From assembly GCA_002842515.1 (NCBI GenBank), contig PHDC01000002.1, positions 440,744 to 504,743 of the forward strand: 64,000 bases of DNA, written 5' to 3'. The stretch is from Bacteroidetes bacterium HGW-Bacteroidetes-5 (GTDB taxonomy: Bacteria; Bacteroidota; Bacteroidia; Bacteroidales; UBA932). Below are positions 18,741 to 27,740 of this stretch, piece by piece. Under the pieces are notes generated by a model, which saw nothing but the letters and a program-made list of their open reading frames with translations, was not told where the DNA came from and did not search any database. Position numbers and translations under genes: made by a program. Each line of letters opens with the position of its first letter. Position 1 is the first letter of the stretch.

Positions 18741-19868
18741 TTAGTTTTCCGAAAAGAAGAATTTAATCTCTTCACAGATTATCTTTTGCACTTGAGGAGT
18801 AAGCTCTGTGTGCATTGGAAGAGAGACTACCGTCGATGCCAGCATCTCCGAATTTTTCAAGCTTGTCCCAACTCTTGATATTGAGGAGAAGGCCTTCTGG
18901 TTGTTGAGAGACATCGGATAGTAGATCATAGAGCTTATCCCCTTACTTGCTAGGTACTCCCTGAGCTCCTCTCTCTTTTCGGAAACCTGAATAGTGAACT
19001 GATGATAGACGTGTGTGGAGTAGGTCATCTCCTGCGGAAGCGTAATCTCATTTATACCCTCCAGCAGCTCCTTGTATATTTGTGCGGCTCCGTAACGAGA
19101 TGCAGAGTACTCATCCAGATATTTGAGCTTGATATCCAGAACGGCAGCCTGAAGAGTATCCAGTCTGGAGTTACACCCAATAATATCGTGATAGTACTTT
19201 ACCCTTTGTCCGTGGTCTGTTACCATACGAACTCTCTCTGCCAACGCCGGGTCCTGAGTAAATATTGCCCCTCCGTCGCCGTAGCATCCAAGATTTTTTG
19301 TCGGGAAGAACGATGTGCAGCCAATGTGACCTATTGTTCCAAGGTGTTTAACGGTTCCGTCGGAGAAAGTGTATTTGGCACCCAGCGCCTGTGCATTATC
19401 CTCAATAACATACAGGTTGTATCGTGAGGCAATCTCCATTATTCTCTCCATATCTGCCGCCTGGCCAAAAAGGTGAACGGGTACAATAGCTTTTGTTCTC
19501 TCACTTATAGCGCTCTCAATATCCTCTACCTTTATATTAAACGAGAATTTATCCACATCTACCAGCACCGGCACCAGACCCAGTAAACCGACAACCTCTG
19601 CGGTTGCTGCGTAAGTAAACGATGGAACAATAACCTCATCCCCGGGTTGAAGTTTGAGTGCCATCATTGCAATCTGAAGAGCGTCCGTCCCGTTTGCGCA
19701 AGCTATTACATACCTGGAATCAAGATATTTTGCCAGATTGGATTCAAATCTATGAACATCCGGTCCATTAATGAAATTTGTATTGTCCAGCACATTGTGA
19801 ATTGCTGTATCTATCTCGTTCTTAATCCTTTTATATTGACCCTTGAGGTCTAGCATCGGTATGTTCAT
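18741..19868 (-). CDS. DegT/DnrJ/EryC1-family sugar aminotransferase
   Basis: A 375-residue PLP enzyme read from the ATG at 19868, which gives the usual MNIPMLDLKGQY start. A longer frame begins at 19913 but would run over the -7 box at 19889-19896. The family signatures ANGTDALQIA, the IEDNAQALGA block and the Schiff-base Lys in SFFPTKNLGCYGDGG are present. Members transfer an amino group to keto-sugar nucleotides for lipopolysaccharide or capsule. The exact substrate cannot be read from the sequence. It leads galE and diverges from rpiB. Confidence 0.88.
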   Translation of the reverse strand: MNIPMLDLKGQYKRIKNEIDTAIHNVLDNTNFINGPDVHRFESNLAKYLDSRYVIACANGTDALQIAMMALKLQPGDEVIVPSFTYAATAEVVGLLGLVPVLVDVDKFSFNIKVEDIESAISERTKAIVPVHLFGQAADMERIMEIASRYNLYVIEDNAQALGAKYTFSDGTVKHLGTIGHIGCTSFFPTKNLGCYGDGGAIFTQDPALAERVRMVTDHGQRVKYYHDIIGCNSRLDTLQAAVLDIKLKYLDEYSASRYGAAQIYKELLEGINEITLPQEMTYSTHVYHQFTIQVSEKREELREYLASKGISSMIYYPMSLNNQKAFSSISRVGTSLKNSEMLASTVVSLPMHTELTPQVQKIICEEIKFFFSEN

Positions 19869-19888
19869 TGTGAAATGTTTTGCATCTG

Positions 19889-19896
19889 CAAATGTA
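19889..19896 (-). promoter_or_regulatory. -7 box for the DegT-galE pair
   Basis: On the minus strand this reads TACATTTG, a full match to TAnnTTTG, 20 bases before the start at 19868. No clear -33 TTG is seen at the expected distance. It supports the shorter aminotransferase start. Confidence 0.5.
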
Positions 19897-19904
19897 TAAA
19901 AATC

Positions 19905-19933
19905 TTGCCTCATTTAATAAATTGCTACCTTTG
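19905..19933 (+). promoter_or_regulatory. rpiB promoter, probably producing a leaderless or near-leaderless mRNA
   Basis: TTG at 19905-19907 and TACCTTTG at 19926-19933 are 18 bases apart, a good match to the Bacteroidota promoter. The rpiB ATG begins only six bases after the -7 box, so transcription should start at or almost at the start codon. Confidence 0.65.
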
Positions 19934-19939
19934 TTTGCT

Positions 19940-20386
19940 ATGAAAGAAGATATCACTAAAGTAGGAGTAGCGGCAGATCACGCAGGATTTGAGCTAAAGG
20001 AGGCTGTTAAAAGATACCTCCACACCAGGGGAGTTGAGGTTACAGACTTTGGAACAAACTCTCCCGATAGTATGGACTACCCGGATGTTGCACACCCGCT
20101 TGCAGTTGCAGTTTCAACCGGCCGGGTTAATCTGGGAGTTGCAATTTGCGGTTCGGGAAACGGAATTAATATGACTGTTAATAAACATCAGGGGATACGG
20201 GCTGCACTTTGCTGGAACAGTGAGCTCTCTACATTGGCTCGTTTGCACAACGATGCAAATATCCTATCCCTTCCGGCCAGATTTATAACTGTAAATCAGG
20301 CAATCGAGATCTTATCTTCATTCCTTGACACAGAGTTTGAGGGTGGAAGACACACAAACAGAGTAAATAAAATTGCCTGCAGATGA
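19940..20386 (+). CDS. rpiB: Ribose-5-phosphate isomerase B
   Basis: Read from the ATG at 19940, giving 148 residues and the standard VGVAADHAGFELK start. A longer frame from 19880 would cross the promoter and adds a non-homologous stretch. The active-site loop ICGSGNGINMTVNK contains the catalytic Cys. RpiB interconverts ribose 5-phosphate and ribulose 5-phosphate. The stop overlaps the truB start (ATGA), so the two are probably translated together. Confidence 0.93.
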   Translation: MKEDITKVGVAADHAGFELKEAVKRYLHTRGVEVTDFGTNSPDSMDYPDVAHPLAVAVSTGRVNLGVAICGSGNGINMTVNKHQGIRAALCWNSELSTLARLHNDANILSLPARFITVNQAIEILSSFLDTEFEGGRHTNRVNKIACR

Positions 20387-21141
20387 CTCAATCATCAGCT
20401 CCGGTCAAAGAGCCGTTTATAATTGACCAAAACACAATTTCGGCAAAATTATCTACCACAATGGAGGACTATCCGGTCGGGTTGGTAATTGTTCTTGACA
20501 AACCATATGGGTGGACCTCCGCAGATGCTGTAAGGAAGATAAAATTCGCACTACAGAGATGGTTTGGAGTAAAAAACATTAAGGTAGGCCACGCCGGAAC
20601 TCTTGACCCTCTGGCTACCGGTGTTCTAATGATATGTGCCGGCAAAGCAACCAGGCTTGCAGAGTCTCTTCAGTCTCAGAAAAAGGAGTACATAGCCGAG
20701 ATAACTTTTGGAGCAACAACCCCTTCATTTGATCTCGAAAAAGAGATTGATGCCACATTCCCTTTTGAACACATTACAAAAGAGTCAGTTGAGGAGATAT
20801 TACCCCTGTTCACGGGTGAGATAGATCAGATTCCGCCGCTCTTCTCTGCCAAGCTTGTAGATGGCAACAGGGCATACGATATTGCGCGTGAGGGTAAAGA
20901 TGTTCAGCTTAAAGCATCAAAGATTACAATCTACAATCTTAGAGTGCTCAACTACCAGGCAGGCGTTCTGAAGTTATTCGTTGAATGCAGCAAGGGAACA
21001 TATATAAGATCTCTTGCACGGGACTTTGGAGTATCCTTAAAAAGCGGTGCTCATCTCAGCTCTCTTGTCAGAAGTGGCTCGGGAAGCTTTAAGGTAGAAA
21101 ATGCAATTTCTATGGACAATTTGAAACTTTTTCTTCAATAA
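20383..21141 (+). CDS. truB: tRNA pseudouridine-55 synthase TruB
   Basis: A 252-residue protein with GHAGTLDPLATGVL around residues 69-82; Asp75 is the catalytic aspartate. It makes pseudouridine 55 in the T-loop of tRNAs. The ATG at 20383 overlaps the rpiB stop, but the family's conserved part begins near PVGLVIVLDKP, so the ATG at 20461 is an alternative that would remove 26 poorly conserved residues. There is no clear Shine-Dalgarno sequence at either site. Confidence 0.93.
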   Translation: MTQSSAPVKEPFIIDQNTISAKLSTTMEDYPVGLVIVLDKPYGWTSADAVRKIKFALQRWFGVKNIKVGHAGTLDPLATGVLMICAGKATRLAESLQSQKKEYIAEITFGATTPSFDLEKEIDATFPFEHITKESVEEILPLFTGEIDQIPPLFSAKLVDGNRAYDIAREGKDVQLKASKITIYNLRVLNYQAGVLKLFVECSKGTYIRSLARDFGVSLKSGAHLSSLVRSGSGSFKVENAISMDNLKLFLQ

Positions 21142-21189
21142 TACGTATAATAGTGTACTTGTTTATTTTTTTACAACAACACCTTTTAT

Positions 21190-22239
21190 ATGAAATTATC
21201 CCAATTTAACTATCCTCTTAACCCGGAACAGATTGCAAAATATCCGCCAAAATATCGCGACGAATCAAGATTGTTGGTTCTAAACAGAAAAACCGGCGAG
21301 ATCGAACACAAAATTTTCAAAGACATTCTTGAGTACTGCACAGAGGAGGATATATTTATCTTCAATAATACAAAAGTATTCCCGGCAAGACTTTACGGAA
21401 ACAAAGAGAAGACCGGGGCCGAGATTGAGGTATTTCTGCTGAGAGAGCTTAGCAAAGAGCAGAGATTATGGGATGTATTGGTAGATCCTGCAAGAAAGAT
21501 TCGTATCGGAAACAAACTCTATTTCGGAGAGAATGACAACCTGGTTGCAGAGGTAATAGACAATACAACATCAAGGGGGAGGACGCTGCGTTTCCTTTTT
21601 GACGGAACCCACGAAGAGTTCCGTTCAACTCTTTTCAAACTTGGAGAGATTCCCATCCCTAAATGGATAAGACCCAAAGCAGAGGCTATGGACACAGAGA
21701 GGTATCAAACCATCTTTGCAGAACACGAGGGTGCAGTTGCTGTGCCCGCAGCGGGTCTACACTTTAGCAGAGAGCTTTTAAAACGCCTGGAAATTAACGG
21801 AGTCGAGACTACTTGCATCACTCTTCATATGGGTCTGGGACATTTTCGCACAGTTGATGTTGAGGATCTCTCAAAACATAAAATGGACTCAGAACAGGTG
21901 ATAATAACTGAAGAGAGTGCAGATTTGATTAACAAAGCGAAAGCTAGCGGGAAAAAGGTTTTTGCAGTTGGAGCTACAGTAATGCGTGCAATCGAGACAT
22001 CGGTAACTACTCAAAATCAGCTGAAACCATACAAGGGTTGGACCAATAAGTTTATCTTTCCTCCCTACAATTTCTCAATTGCAGATGCCTTTATCTCAAA
22101 CTTTCAGCTTCCGCAAAGCACTATGCTTATGACTGCCGCAGCCTTCGGCGGGTTTGATAATGTAATGAAAGCATACCACGTAGCTCAGAAAGAGGGGTAC
22201 AAATTTGGCACATATGGTGATGCAATGCTCATTATCTGA
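21190..22239 (+). CDS. queA: S-adenosylmethionine:tRNA ribosyltransferase-isomerase QueA
   Basis: A 349-residue protein typical of QueA, with the [11 protein letters not shown] block near residue 58, GAEIEVFLL near 80 and the [11 protein letters not shown] and HMGLGHFR blocks in the second half. It adds the cyclopentene ring of epoxyqueuosine to tRNA using SAM. A 48-base AT-rich gap separates it from truB. A strong terminator (22288-22313) follows. Confidence 0.95.
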   Translation: MKLSQFNYPLNPEQIAKYPPKYRDESRLLVLNRKTGEIEHKIFKDILEYCTEEDIFIFNNTKVFPARLYGNKEKTGAEIEVFLLRELSKEQRLWDVLVDPARKIRIGNKLYFGENDNLVAEVIDNTTSRGRTLRFLFDGTHEEFRSTLFKLGEIPIPKWIRPKAEAMDTERYQTIFAEHEGAVAVPAAGLHFSRELLKRLEINGVETTCITLHMGLGHFRTVDVEDLSKHKMDSEQVIITEESADLINKAKASGKKVFAVGATVMRAIETSVTTQNQLKPYKGWTNKFIFPPYNFSIADAFISNFQLPQSTMLMTAAAFGGFDNVMKAYHVAQKEGYKFGTYGDAMLII

Positions 22240-22287
22240 TTCCTGAGATTAACTTTTTCCATTTCTGGATTTTTTTTATAGAATTCT

Positions 22288-22313
22288 AAAACAGAGAGTA
22301 ATCTCTGTTTTTT
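22288..22313 (+). terminator. Rho-independent terminator after queA
   Basis: A perfect 10-bp stem (AAAACAGAGA with TCTCTGTTTT) closes a GTAA loop and runs into TTTATTTTT. It ends 11 bases before the dprA start, so dprA needs read-through or a promoter hidden in the same short region. Confidence 0.85.
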
Positions 22314-22324
22314 ATTTTTACGCT

Positions 22325-23440
22325 ATGGAAAGAGAAGAGCTGGAGTATATGGTTGCCCTTAATACCATTATGATGTATAACGGGAAGGCCGCAAGAGAGC
22401 TTATAGAGCTGCGAAAGAGTGCAGCGGCAGTTTTCGCTCTCACAAGGAGTGATCTTATGGATATCTTTGGTAAGAGTTATACATTTTTTGATGAACTGTT
22501 AAATCCGGTTAATCTCTCCCTTGCACGAAAAGAGATTGAGTGGGCACTATCCAGGGATATATCTCTTCTCTGCTCAGAAGATCCTATGTGTGACTACCCC
22601 TCTAATCTTTTTGAGTGCCCGGACTATCCTCTGATATTATACAAAGCCGGTGGGGTTCCGCTAAATGGGACGAGAATGATATCCATTGTTGGTACCAGGA
22701 GATCTTCACAATACGGTGCAACTATGTGTACAAAAATTGTCCGCGAGCTATCTCAGATGAATGCCGGCGTATGCATTGTGAGCGGTTTGGCCTATGGCAT
22801 TGACATAGCAGCACACAAAGCAGCTTTGGATTACAACCAGAAAACTATTGCAGTCCTCGCAGGTGGTTTGGAGAGCATCTATCCCGTTGCCCACACAGAT
22901 TATGCAAAGAGGATTCTCTGCAACGGGGCGCTGATATCTGAGTTCCCCAGAGAGAGTGAGAGTCGAAAGATAAATTTTATCCAGAGAAACAGAATAATTG
23001 CAGGACTGAGTGAAGCTACAATTATTATCGAATCTGCAGAGAGAGGGGGCTCAATGATTACAGCTGCACTGGCAAACTCATACTCCAGAGAGCTTTTCGC
23101 ACTGCCCGGCAGGGTGACAGACCCCTTATCTGCAGGATGTAATTTGCTTATTTCAAAAAATATGGCATCAATATTTCATAGCACGACAGAGGTGATGAGA
23201 TCTTTGGGATGGAAAACACCCCCATCTGCAGATAAGCTTTATGGAGATAAACTATTCATTGCAGAGAGCAGAGAGAAAGAGAAAATATTATTAGCTTTGA
23301 GGCACAATCCGGAGATTGAGATAGATAGTTTGATTGCCTTGACCGGCATTAACATTTCGACTCTCTCCTCACTTCTTCTGGAGTTGGAGCTTGACGGCAG
23401 AGTAGAATCAGTTGCGGGTAAAAAGTATATCTTAACATAG
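22325..23440 (+). CDS. dprA: DNA-processing protein DprA/Smf
   Basis: 371 residues: an N-terminal helix-hairpin-helix-like region (about 1-70), a Rossmann-type DprA core with VGTRRSSQYG near 122-131 and VSGLAYGIDIAAHKAAL near 154-170, and a C-terminal winged-helix part (about 310-371). DprA loads RecA on incoming single-stranded DNA during natural transformation and is also widespread in non-competent bacteria. It heads a dprA-tatD-ansA group just past a terminator. Confidence 0.93.
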   Translation: MEREELEYMVALNTIMMYNGKAARELIELRKSAAAVFALTRSDLMDIFGKSYTFFDELLNPVNLSLARKEIEWALSRDISLLCSEDPMCDYPSNLFECPDYPLILYKAGGVPLNGTRMISIVGTRRSSQYGATMCTKIVRELSQMNAGVCIVSGLAYGIDIAAHKAALDYNQKTIAVLAGGLESIYPVAHTDYAKRILCNGALISEFPRESESRKINFIQRNRIIAGLSEATIIIESAERGGSMITAALANSYSRELFALPGRVTDPLSAGCNLLISKNMASIFHSTTEVMRSLGWKTPPSADKLYGDKLFIAESREKEKILLALRHNPEIEIDSLIALTGINISTLSSLLLELELDGRVESVAGKKYILT

Positions 23441-23457
23441 AGAATTGTATTCCTAAT

Positions 23458-24234
23458 ATGACAGAACTTATAGACACACACGCTCATCTGTATGACCAGG
23501 ATTTTGAAATAGATATAACTGATGTAGTAGCCGATGCAAAAAACATTGGGGTTTCAAAAATCGTTTTGCCTGCTGTGGACAGCAGCTCCTACAATAAGAT
23601 GACAGAGTTGTCGCTCTCTCTGCAAGGTTTTGCATACCCCTCACTTGGATTGCATCCAACCTCCGTAAAAGAAAACTGGAGAGAAGAGTTAGAATTCGTC
23701 CTTGAAAAAATCGACCAACATAACTTCATTGCGATTGGTGAAATTGGGCTTGACGGATATTGGTCTAAAGATCATTTTTCTGAGCAGATAACAGTTTTTG
23801 AAGAGCAGCTAAAGCTTGCAGCAAAAAAAGAGCTCCCGGTAATTATTCACTCCAGGGATGCAACTGAGGAGATATTCAAAGTACTGGAAAGAAACTCCTC
23901 TCTTTCGCTAAGGGGGGTATTTCACGCATTCTCCGGCAGCTATCAAACATATGAACGCATTCTCAGGATAGGCAATTTCAAAATAGGAGTTGGAGGAGTT
24001 GTAACATATAAAAACAGTAATCTGCCTGCTGTGCTTGAAAAAGTCTCACTGGAGAGTATCCTTCTGGAGACAGATGCACCGTGGTTGACTCCTGCTCCTT
24101 TCAGGGGAAAAAGAAACCAACCTGCTTATGTGAAAATTATTGCCCAAAAATTGGCAGAAATTAAAGGGTGCTCTTATGATGAAATCTGTTCCGTTACTTC
24201 ATCAAATGCATATAATATTTTTAATTTCAGATAA
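23458..24234 (+). CDS. tatD: TatD-family metal-dependent deoxyribonuclease
   Basis: A 258-residue TIM-barrel hydrolase with the metal ligands in DTHAHLYD (residues 5-12), IGEIGLDGYW near 92-101, HSRDA near 131 and the LLETDAPWLTP block near 201-211. TatD enzymes are Mg-dependent 3'-5' nucleases involved in DNA fragmentation and repair. It begins 17 bases after dprA. Paralogues such as YcfH and YjjV cannot be told apart from sequence alone. Confidence 0.93.
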   Translation: MTELIDTHAHLYDQDFEIDITDVVADAKNIGVSKIVLPAVDSSSYNKMTELSLSLQGFAYPSLGLHPTSVKENWREELEFVLEKIDQHNFIAIGEIGLDGYWSKDHFSEQITVFEEQLKLAAKKELPVIIHSRDATEEIFKVLERNSSLSLRGVFHAFSGSYQTYERILRIGNFKIGVGGVVTYKNSNLPAVLEKVSLESILLETDAPWLTPAPFRGKRNQPAYVKIIAQKLAEIKGCSYDEICSVTSSNAYNIFNFR

Positions 24235-24261
24235 ATGTAACGCGTTTTAAATTGTTTTCAA

Positions 24262-25299
24262 ATGAAATCAAAAATCTTACTAATATACACCGGAGGTACC
24301 ATTGGGATGAAACAAGATCCGGATTCAATGGCGTTAATCCCTTTCAATTTTACCCAAATTCTGGATGAGGTTCCCGAACTCAAAAAGATTGTTCATAAAA
24401 TTGATATCTTCTCCTTTGATCCTCCGATCGACTCGTCGGAAGTTGAGGTGCACATTTGGGTAGACATAGCAAATCTAATTAAAGAGAGGTACGATAGATA
24501 CGATGGATTTGTAGTTTTACACGGGACAGACACTATGTCCTACTCAGCATCTGCTTTAAGTTTTATGTTTGAAAACCTAAGTAAACCGGTTGTATTTACA
24601 GGTAGTCAGCTACCTATAGGGATGCTCCGTACCGACGGCAAGGAGAATCTTATCTCATCCATCGAGATAGCAGCAGCAAAAGATTCCCAGGGGAGGGCGA
24701 TTGTTCCAGAGGTGTGTGTATACTTTGAAAGTCAGTTATACAGAGGTAACAGAACCACAAAGTACAATGCCGAAAACTTTCGTGCATTCAGGTCTGCAAA
24801 CTACCCCTGTCTTGCAGAGGCCGGAATCCACATAAAATACAATACACCTTTTATTAACTACCCTGAGCTTAATCAAGGGGAGGAGCTGCGGGTAAACTCC
24901 GTTATGGACACCAATGTCGCAATATTTAAGATTCACCCGGGTATCTCCGAAGCGGTAACAGAGAGTTTTCTAAAAACAAAGAATTTAAGAGCAGTCATCC
25001 TGGAGACCTACGGCTCCGGAAATGCACCTACAAAGAGTTGGTTTATTAATCTTTTAAGAGATGCAATTGAGAGAGGTATAATAATTCTTAATGTCTCTCA
25101 GTGTCTTGCCGGCAGTGTAGATATGGAAGCATACTCTACCGGCATACTGCTCAAGAAAATCGGGGTTATCTCCGGTTTTGATTCTACTACAGAAGCTGCT
25201 GTCTCAAAATTATTTTTTTTACTAGGTCAATATAATGATGTACAATTAATTAAAGAGTATTTACAGAAAAACTTAAGAGGAGAAATTTCAATCAATTAG
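24262..25299 (+). CDS. ansA: Type I (cytoplasmic) L-asparaginase
   Basis: 345 residues with the catalytic threonine in YTGGTIGM (residues 9-16) and the second motif HGTDTMSYSASAL near 90-102. No signal peptide is present, so this is the cytoplasmic type, which hydrolyses asparagine to aspartate and ammonia. It follows tatD by 27 bases. A 105-base AT-rich gap with a weak hairpin (TTGTCTG/CAGATAA, 25343-25360) separates it from exbB. Confidence 0.9.
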   Translation: MKSKILLIYTGGTIGMKQDPDSMALIPFNFTQILDEVPELKKIVHKIDIFSFDPPIDSSEVEVHIWVDIANLIKERYDRYDGFVVLHGTDTMSYSASALSFMFENLSKPVVFTGSQLPIGMLRTDGKENLISSIEIAAAKDSQGRAIVPEVCVYFESQLYRGNRTTKYNAENFRAFRSANYPCLAEAGIHIKYNTPFINYPELNQGEELRVNSVMDTNVAIFKIHPGISEAVTESFLKTKNLRAVILETYGSGNAPTKSWFINLLRDAIERGIIILNVSQCLAGSVDMEAYSTGILLKKIGVISGFDSTTEAAVSKLFFLLGQYNDVQLIKEYLQKNLRGEISIN

Positions 25300-25404
25300 T
25301 ATTTATTTAAAATTTCTTTATAAATTGCACGACAATTGACTTTTGTCTGAAAACAGATAACTATTTAAAATACATTGTTTAATACTTTAATCATTCAAAA
25401 ATTT

Positions 25405-26145
25405 ATGAAAAAATTTTTCATGTTTTTGGCAGTAATTGGCTTTATTACCATTTCTGCACAGTATGCTACTGCTCAAACACCGGATCCAACTACAGATCAG
25501 ACAGTACAACAGGAAATCCCTATTCACCAACAGCTTAAAACCAAATTCATCGAGGGTGGTGCAGGTTTTATGGCATCCGTTCTTTTATGTCTTATTTTTG
25601 GTCTTGCTATTGCTATTGAGAGAATTATCTATCTTAATATGGCATCAACCAACACAGACAAACTGCTTAAGAGCATAGAAGAGGCTTATGCAACCGGAGG
25701 AATTGAGGCAGCTAAAGAGATTTGCCGTAATACCAGAGGTCCTGTAGCAAGCATTTTCTATCAGGGTCTTTCTCGCGTTGACGAGGGAATAGATGTTGTT
25801 GAAAAATCGGTAGTTTCATACGGATCGATTCAGATGAGTCTCTTGGAAAACGGTCTCTCTTGGATTCAACTATTTATCTCAGTTGCTCCGATGTTAGGAT
25901 TCCTTGGAACTGTTATCGGTATGATCGGTGCATTTGACGCAATCCAGGCTGCAGGAGATATCTCTCCAAATATCGTTGCCGGTGGTATTAAAGTTGCTCT
26001 TATCACAACCGTTGGAGGTCTTATCGTAGCGATTATTCTTCAGTTTTTCTACAACTACCTTGTGTCAAAAATTGATTCAATCGTTGTTTCGATGGAAGAC
26101 GCATCTATCTCGCTTATCGACATCTTGGTAAAGGCTAAAAAATAA
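25405..26145 (+). CDS. exbB: MotA/TolQ/ExbB proton channel protein
   Basis: 246 residues from the ATG at 25405. A signal-peptide-like N-terminus (about 1-24) precedes the usual three membrane helices at about 54-72, 150-175 and 195-215. The last two carry GFLGTVIGMIGAF and LITTVGGLIVAII, the family's channel-lining blocks. ExbB forms a proton-driven motor with ExbD that energises TonB or gliding and secretion machinery. The N-terminal extension is common in Bacteroidota ExbB. It is the first gene of a four-gene block. Confidence 0.9.
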   Translation: MKKFFMFLAVIGFITISAQYATAQTPDPTTDQTVQQEIPIHQQLKTKFIEGGAGFMASVLLCLIFGLAIAIERIIYLNMASTNTDKLLKSIEEAYATGGIEAAKEICRNTRGPVASIFYQGLSRVDEGIDVVEKSVVSYGSIQMSLLENGLSWIQLFISVAPMLGFLGTVIGMIGAFDAIQAAGDISPNIVAGGIKVALITTVGGLIVAIILQFFYNYLVSKIDSIVVSMEDASISLIDILVKAKK

Positions 26146-26151
26146 CGAATT

Positions 26152-26562
26152 ATGTCAAAATTCATAAAATATTTATCTTATATACTACTTGGACTGGCAG
26201 TGGTTATTACCATCGCCTTCTTCACCAATAAAGATGGTATGATCGATACATTCCTCGGTTATGCATATATTCTTTTTGGTGTTGCAATTGTATTGGCATT
26301 GGGTCTTCCTCTTATGCAGATGGTCGGCAATCCAAAATCAATTAAGAAGGTGATTTATAGCCTTGTTCTTGTTGTTGTAGTTGTTGGATTCTCCTATATG
26401 ATTGCATCCGGAGATCCTCTTACAACAACTTTAGAAAATGAGCCTACTGCCGCAACCCTAAAAATAACAGATACAGGTCTTATAATAACCTACCTTCTGT
26501 TTTTTGTATCTATATCTGCAATTGTTGCAGGTGGCGTAATAAATATGGTTAAAAACCGATAA
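26152..26562 (+). CDS. Conserved small membrane protein between exbB and exbD
   Basis: 136 residues with about four predicted membrane segments (about 8-25, 36-56, 66-86 and 107-130) and a short polar loop with many Thr and Glu residues between the last two. I recognise no characterised family. It begins six bases after exbB and ends 12 bases before exbD, so it is clearly in the same operon. Bacteroidota ExbB/ExbD blocks often include an extra membrane protein at this place. A structural or assembly role is an inference. Confidence 0.75.
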   Translation: MSKFIKYLSYILLGLAVVITIAFFTNKDGMIDTFLGYAYILFGVAIVLALGLPLMQMVGNPKSIKKVIYSLVLVVVVVGFSYMIASGDPLTTTLENEPTAATLKITDTGLIITYLLFFVSISAIVAGGVINMVKNR

Positions 26563-26574
26563 TACAAAATTTAT

Positions 26575-27150
26575 ATGGCAAGACCAGTACAGGAAATCAA
26601 CGCAGGGTCGATGGCCGATATCGCCTTCTTGCTTCTTATATTCTTTTTAATGGTAACAACCATGGATGTAGAGGCAGGTTTGCAACGACGTCTTCCACCT
26701 ATGCCGGATGAGAATCAAAAGCAGGATGATGTTCAGATCAACCGTAGAAATATCTTGGTTGTTCGTATAAACAGCTTAGATGTTCTTTTGGCCGGGGGGC
26801 AGATTATGGATGTTTCCCAACTTAAAGATAAGGCAAAGGAGTTCCTTACAAACCCTGCAAATCTTGAGACTCTTCCGGACAGGAAGGATAAAATGATTGA
26901 GGGTTTTGGTAATTTTGCTGTATCCGAAGGGGTTATCTCACTTCAAAACGACCGCGGAACAAGTTATAATGCCTATATTCAGGTTCAAAATGAGCTGGTA
27001 AAGGCCGTTAACGAGATTCGGGATGAATTTGCAATGAAAAACTTCGGTAAAGTATACATTGCTCTTGACGAGGACAGACAAAGAATCGTCAGGGAGGCTA
27101 TACCGCAGAACATTTCAGAGGCAGACCCTAAGGAGACAGGTAAAAAATGA
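26575..27150 (+). CDS. exbD: ExbD/TolR-family protein (first copy)
   Basis: 191 residues: a short cytoplasmic N-terminus, one membrane helix with the conserved proton-carrying Asp (Asp15 in SMADIAFLL), and a periplasmic domain of about 150 residues. The domain is longer than in E. coli ExbD, with inserted segments near 75-125. It should couple proton flow through ExbB to work on a TonB-like partner. A second exbD follows, as is typical of Bacteroidota. Confidence 0.88.
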   Translation: MARPVQEINAGSMADIAFLLLIFFLMVTTMDVEAGLQRRLPPMPDENQKQDDVQINRRNILVVRINSLDVLLAGGQIMDVSQLKDKAKEFLTNPANLETLPDRKDKMIEGFGNFAVSEGVISLQNDRGTSYNAYIQVQNELVKAVNEIRDEFAMKNFGKVYIALDEDRQRIVREAIPQNISEADPKETGKK

Positions 27151-27168
27151 TAATAAAAGGGAAGTAAT

Positions 27169-27645
27169 ATGGCAAAATTTTCAAAGCACGGAAAAAAGGG
27201 TGTACCTGCGTTAAGCACGGCATCACTCCCCGATATTGTCTTTATGATTCTATTTTTCTTTATGGTATCTACCAGTATGCGTCAAACAGACAGGCTGGTT
27301 GTCGTAAAGGTACCTGAGGCTACCGAAATCGCAAAACTAGAGAGGAAAGACCTTGCTGCATACATATTTGTCGGAACACCTGTTGCAAACAAACAGGCAC
27401 AGGTTGGAACAGATGCCCGTATTCAGCTAAATGATTCGTTTAAGACAGTTGCTGACATCAGAGACTTTATCGCTGCAGAGCGTGAGACAAAGAGTGAAGT
27501 TGACCGTCAGTTTATGACAGTATCTATTAAGGCAGACGTAAATGTCCGAATGGGTATTATTACAGATATCAAACAGGAGCTACGGAGAACATCCGCCCTT
27601 AAGATAATGTACAATGCCAGAAGAGGAGAGCCTGTCAATAACTAA
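27169..27645 (+). CDS. exbD: ExbD/TolR-family protein (second copy)
   Basis: 158 residues with the membrane helix starting at LPDIVFMILFFFMV (Asp22 is the conserved acidic residue) and a periplasmic domain of about 115 residues. It is shorter than, and clearly diverged from, the first copy, so the pair may form a hetero-oligomer; that is an inference. An 18-base spacer with an AAGGGAAG stretch precedes it. A bulged hairpin at 27668-27698 follows. Confidence 0.87.
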   Translation: MAKFSKHGKKGVPALSTASLPDIVFMILFFFMVSTSMRQTDRLVVVKVPEATEIAKLERKDLAAYIFVGTPVANKQAQVGTDARIQLNDSFKTVADIRDFIAAERETKSEVDRQFMTVSIKADVNVRMGIITDIKQELRRTSALKIMYNARRGEPVNN

Positions 27646-27667
27646 TTAATATTAACTATTCAGGAAT

Positions 27668-27708
27668 AGGGTGACTTCATTAAACAGAAGTGCACCCTTT
27701 CTTGTTTA
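27668..27708 (+). terminator. Probable terminator after the exbB-exbD block
   Basis: AGGGTG-ACTTC pairs with GAAGT-(G)-CACCCT across an eight-base loop, an 11-bp stem with a single bulged G, followed by the T-rich run TTTCTTGTTT. It lies between exbD and the alkaline phosphatase start at 27741. Confidence 0.65.
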
Positions 27709-27740
27709 AAGAAGTAGTAATAACTAAAAAGAGTACAGAG

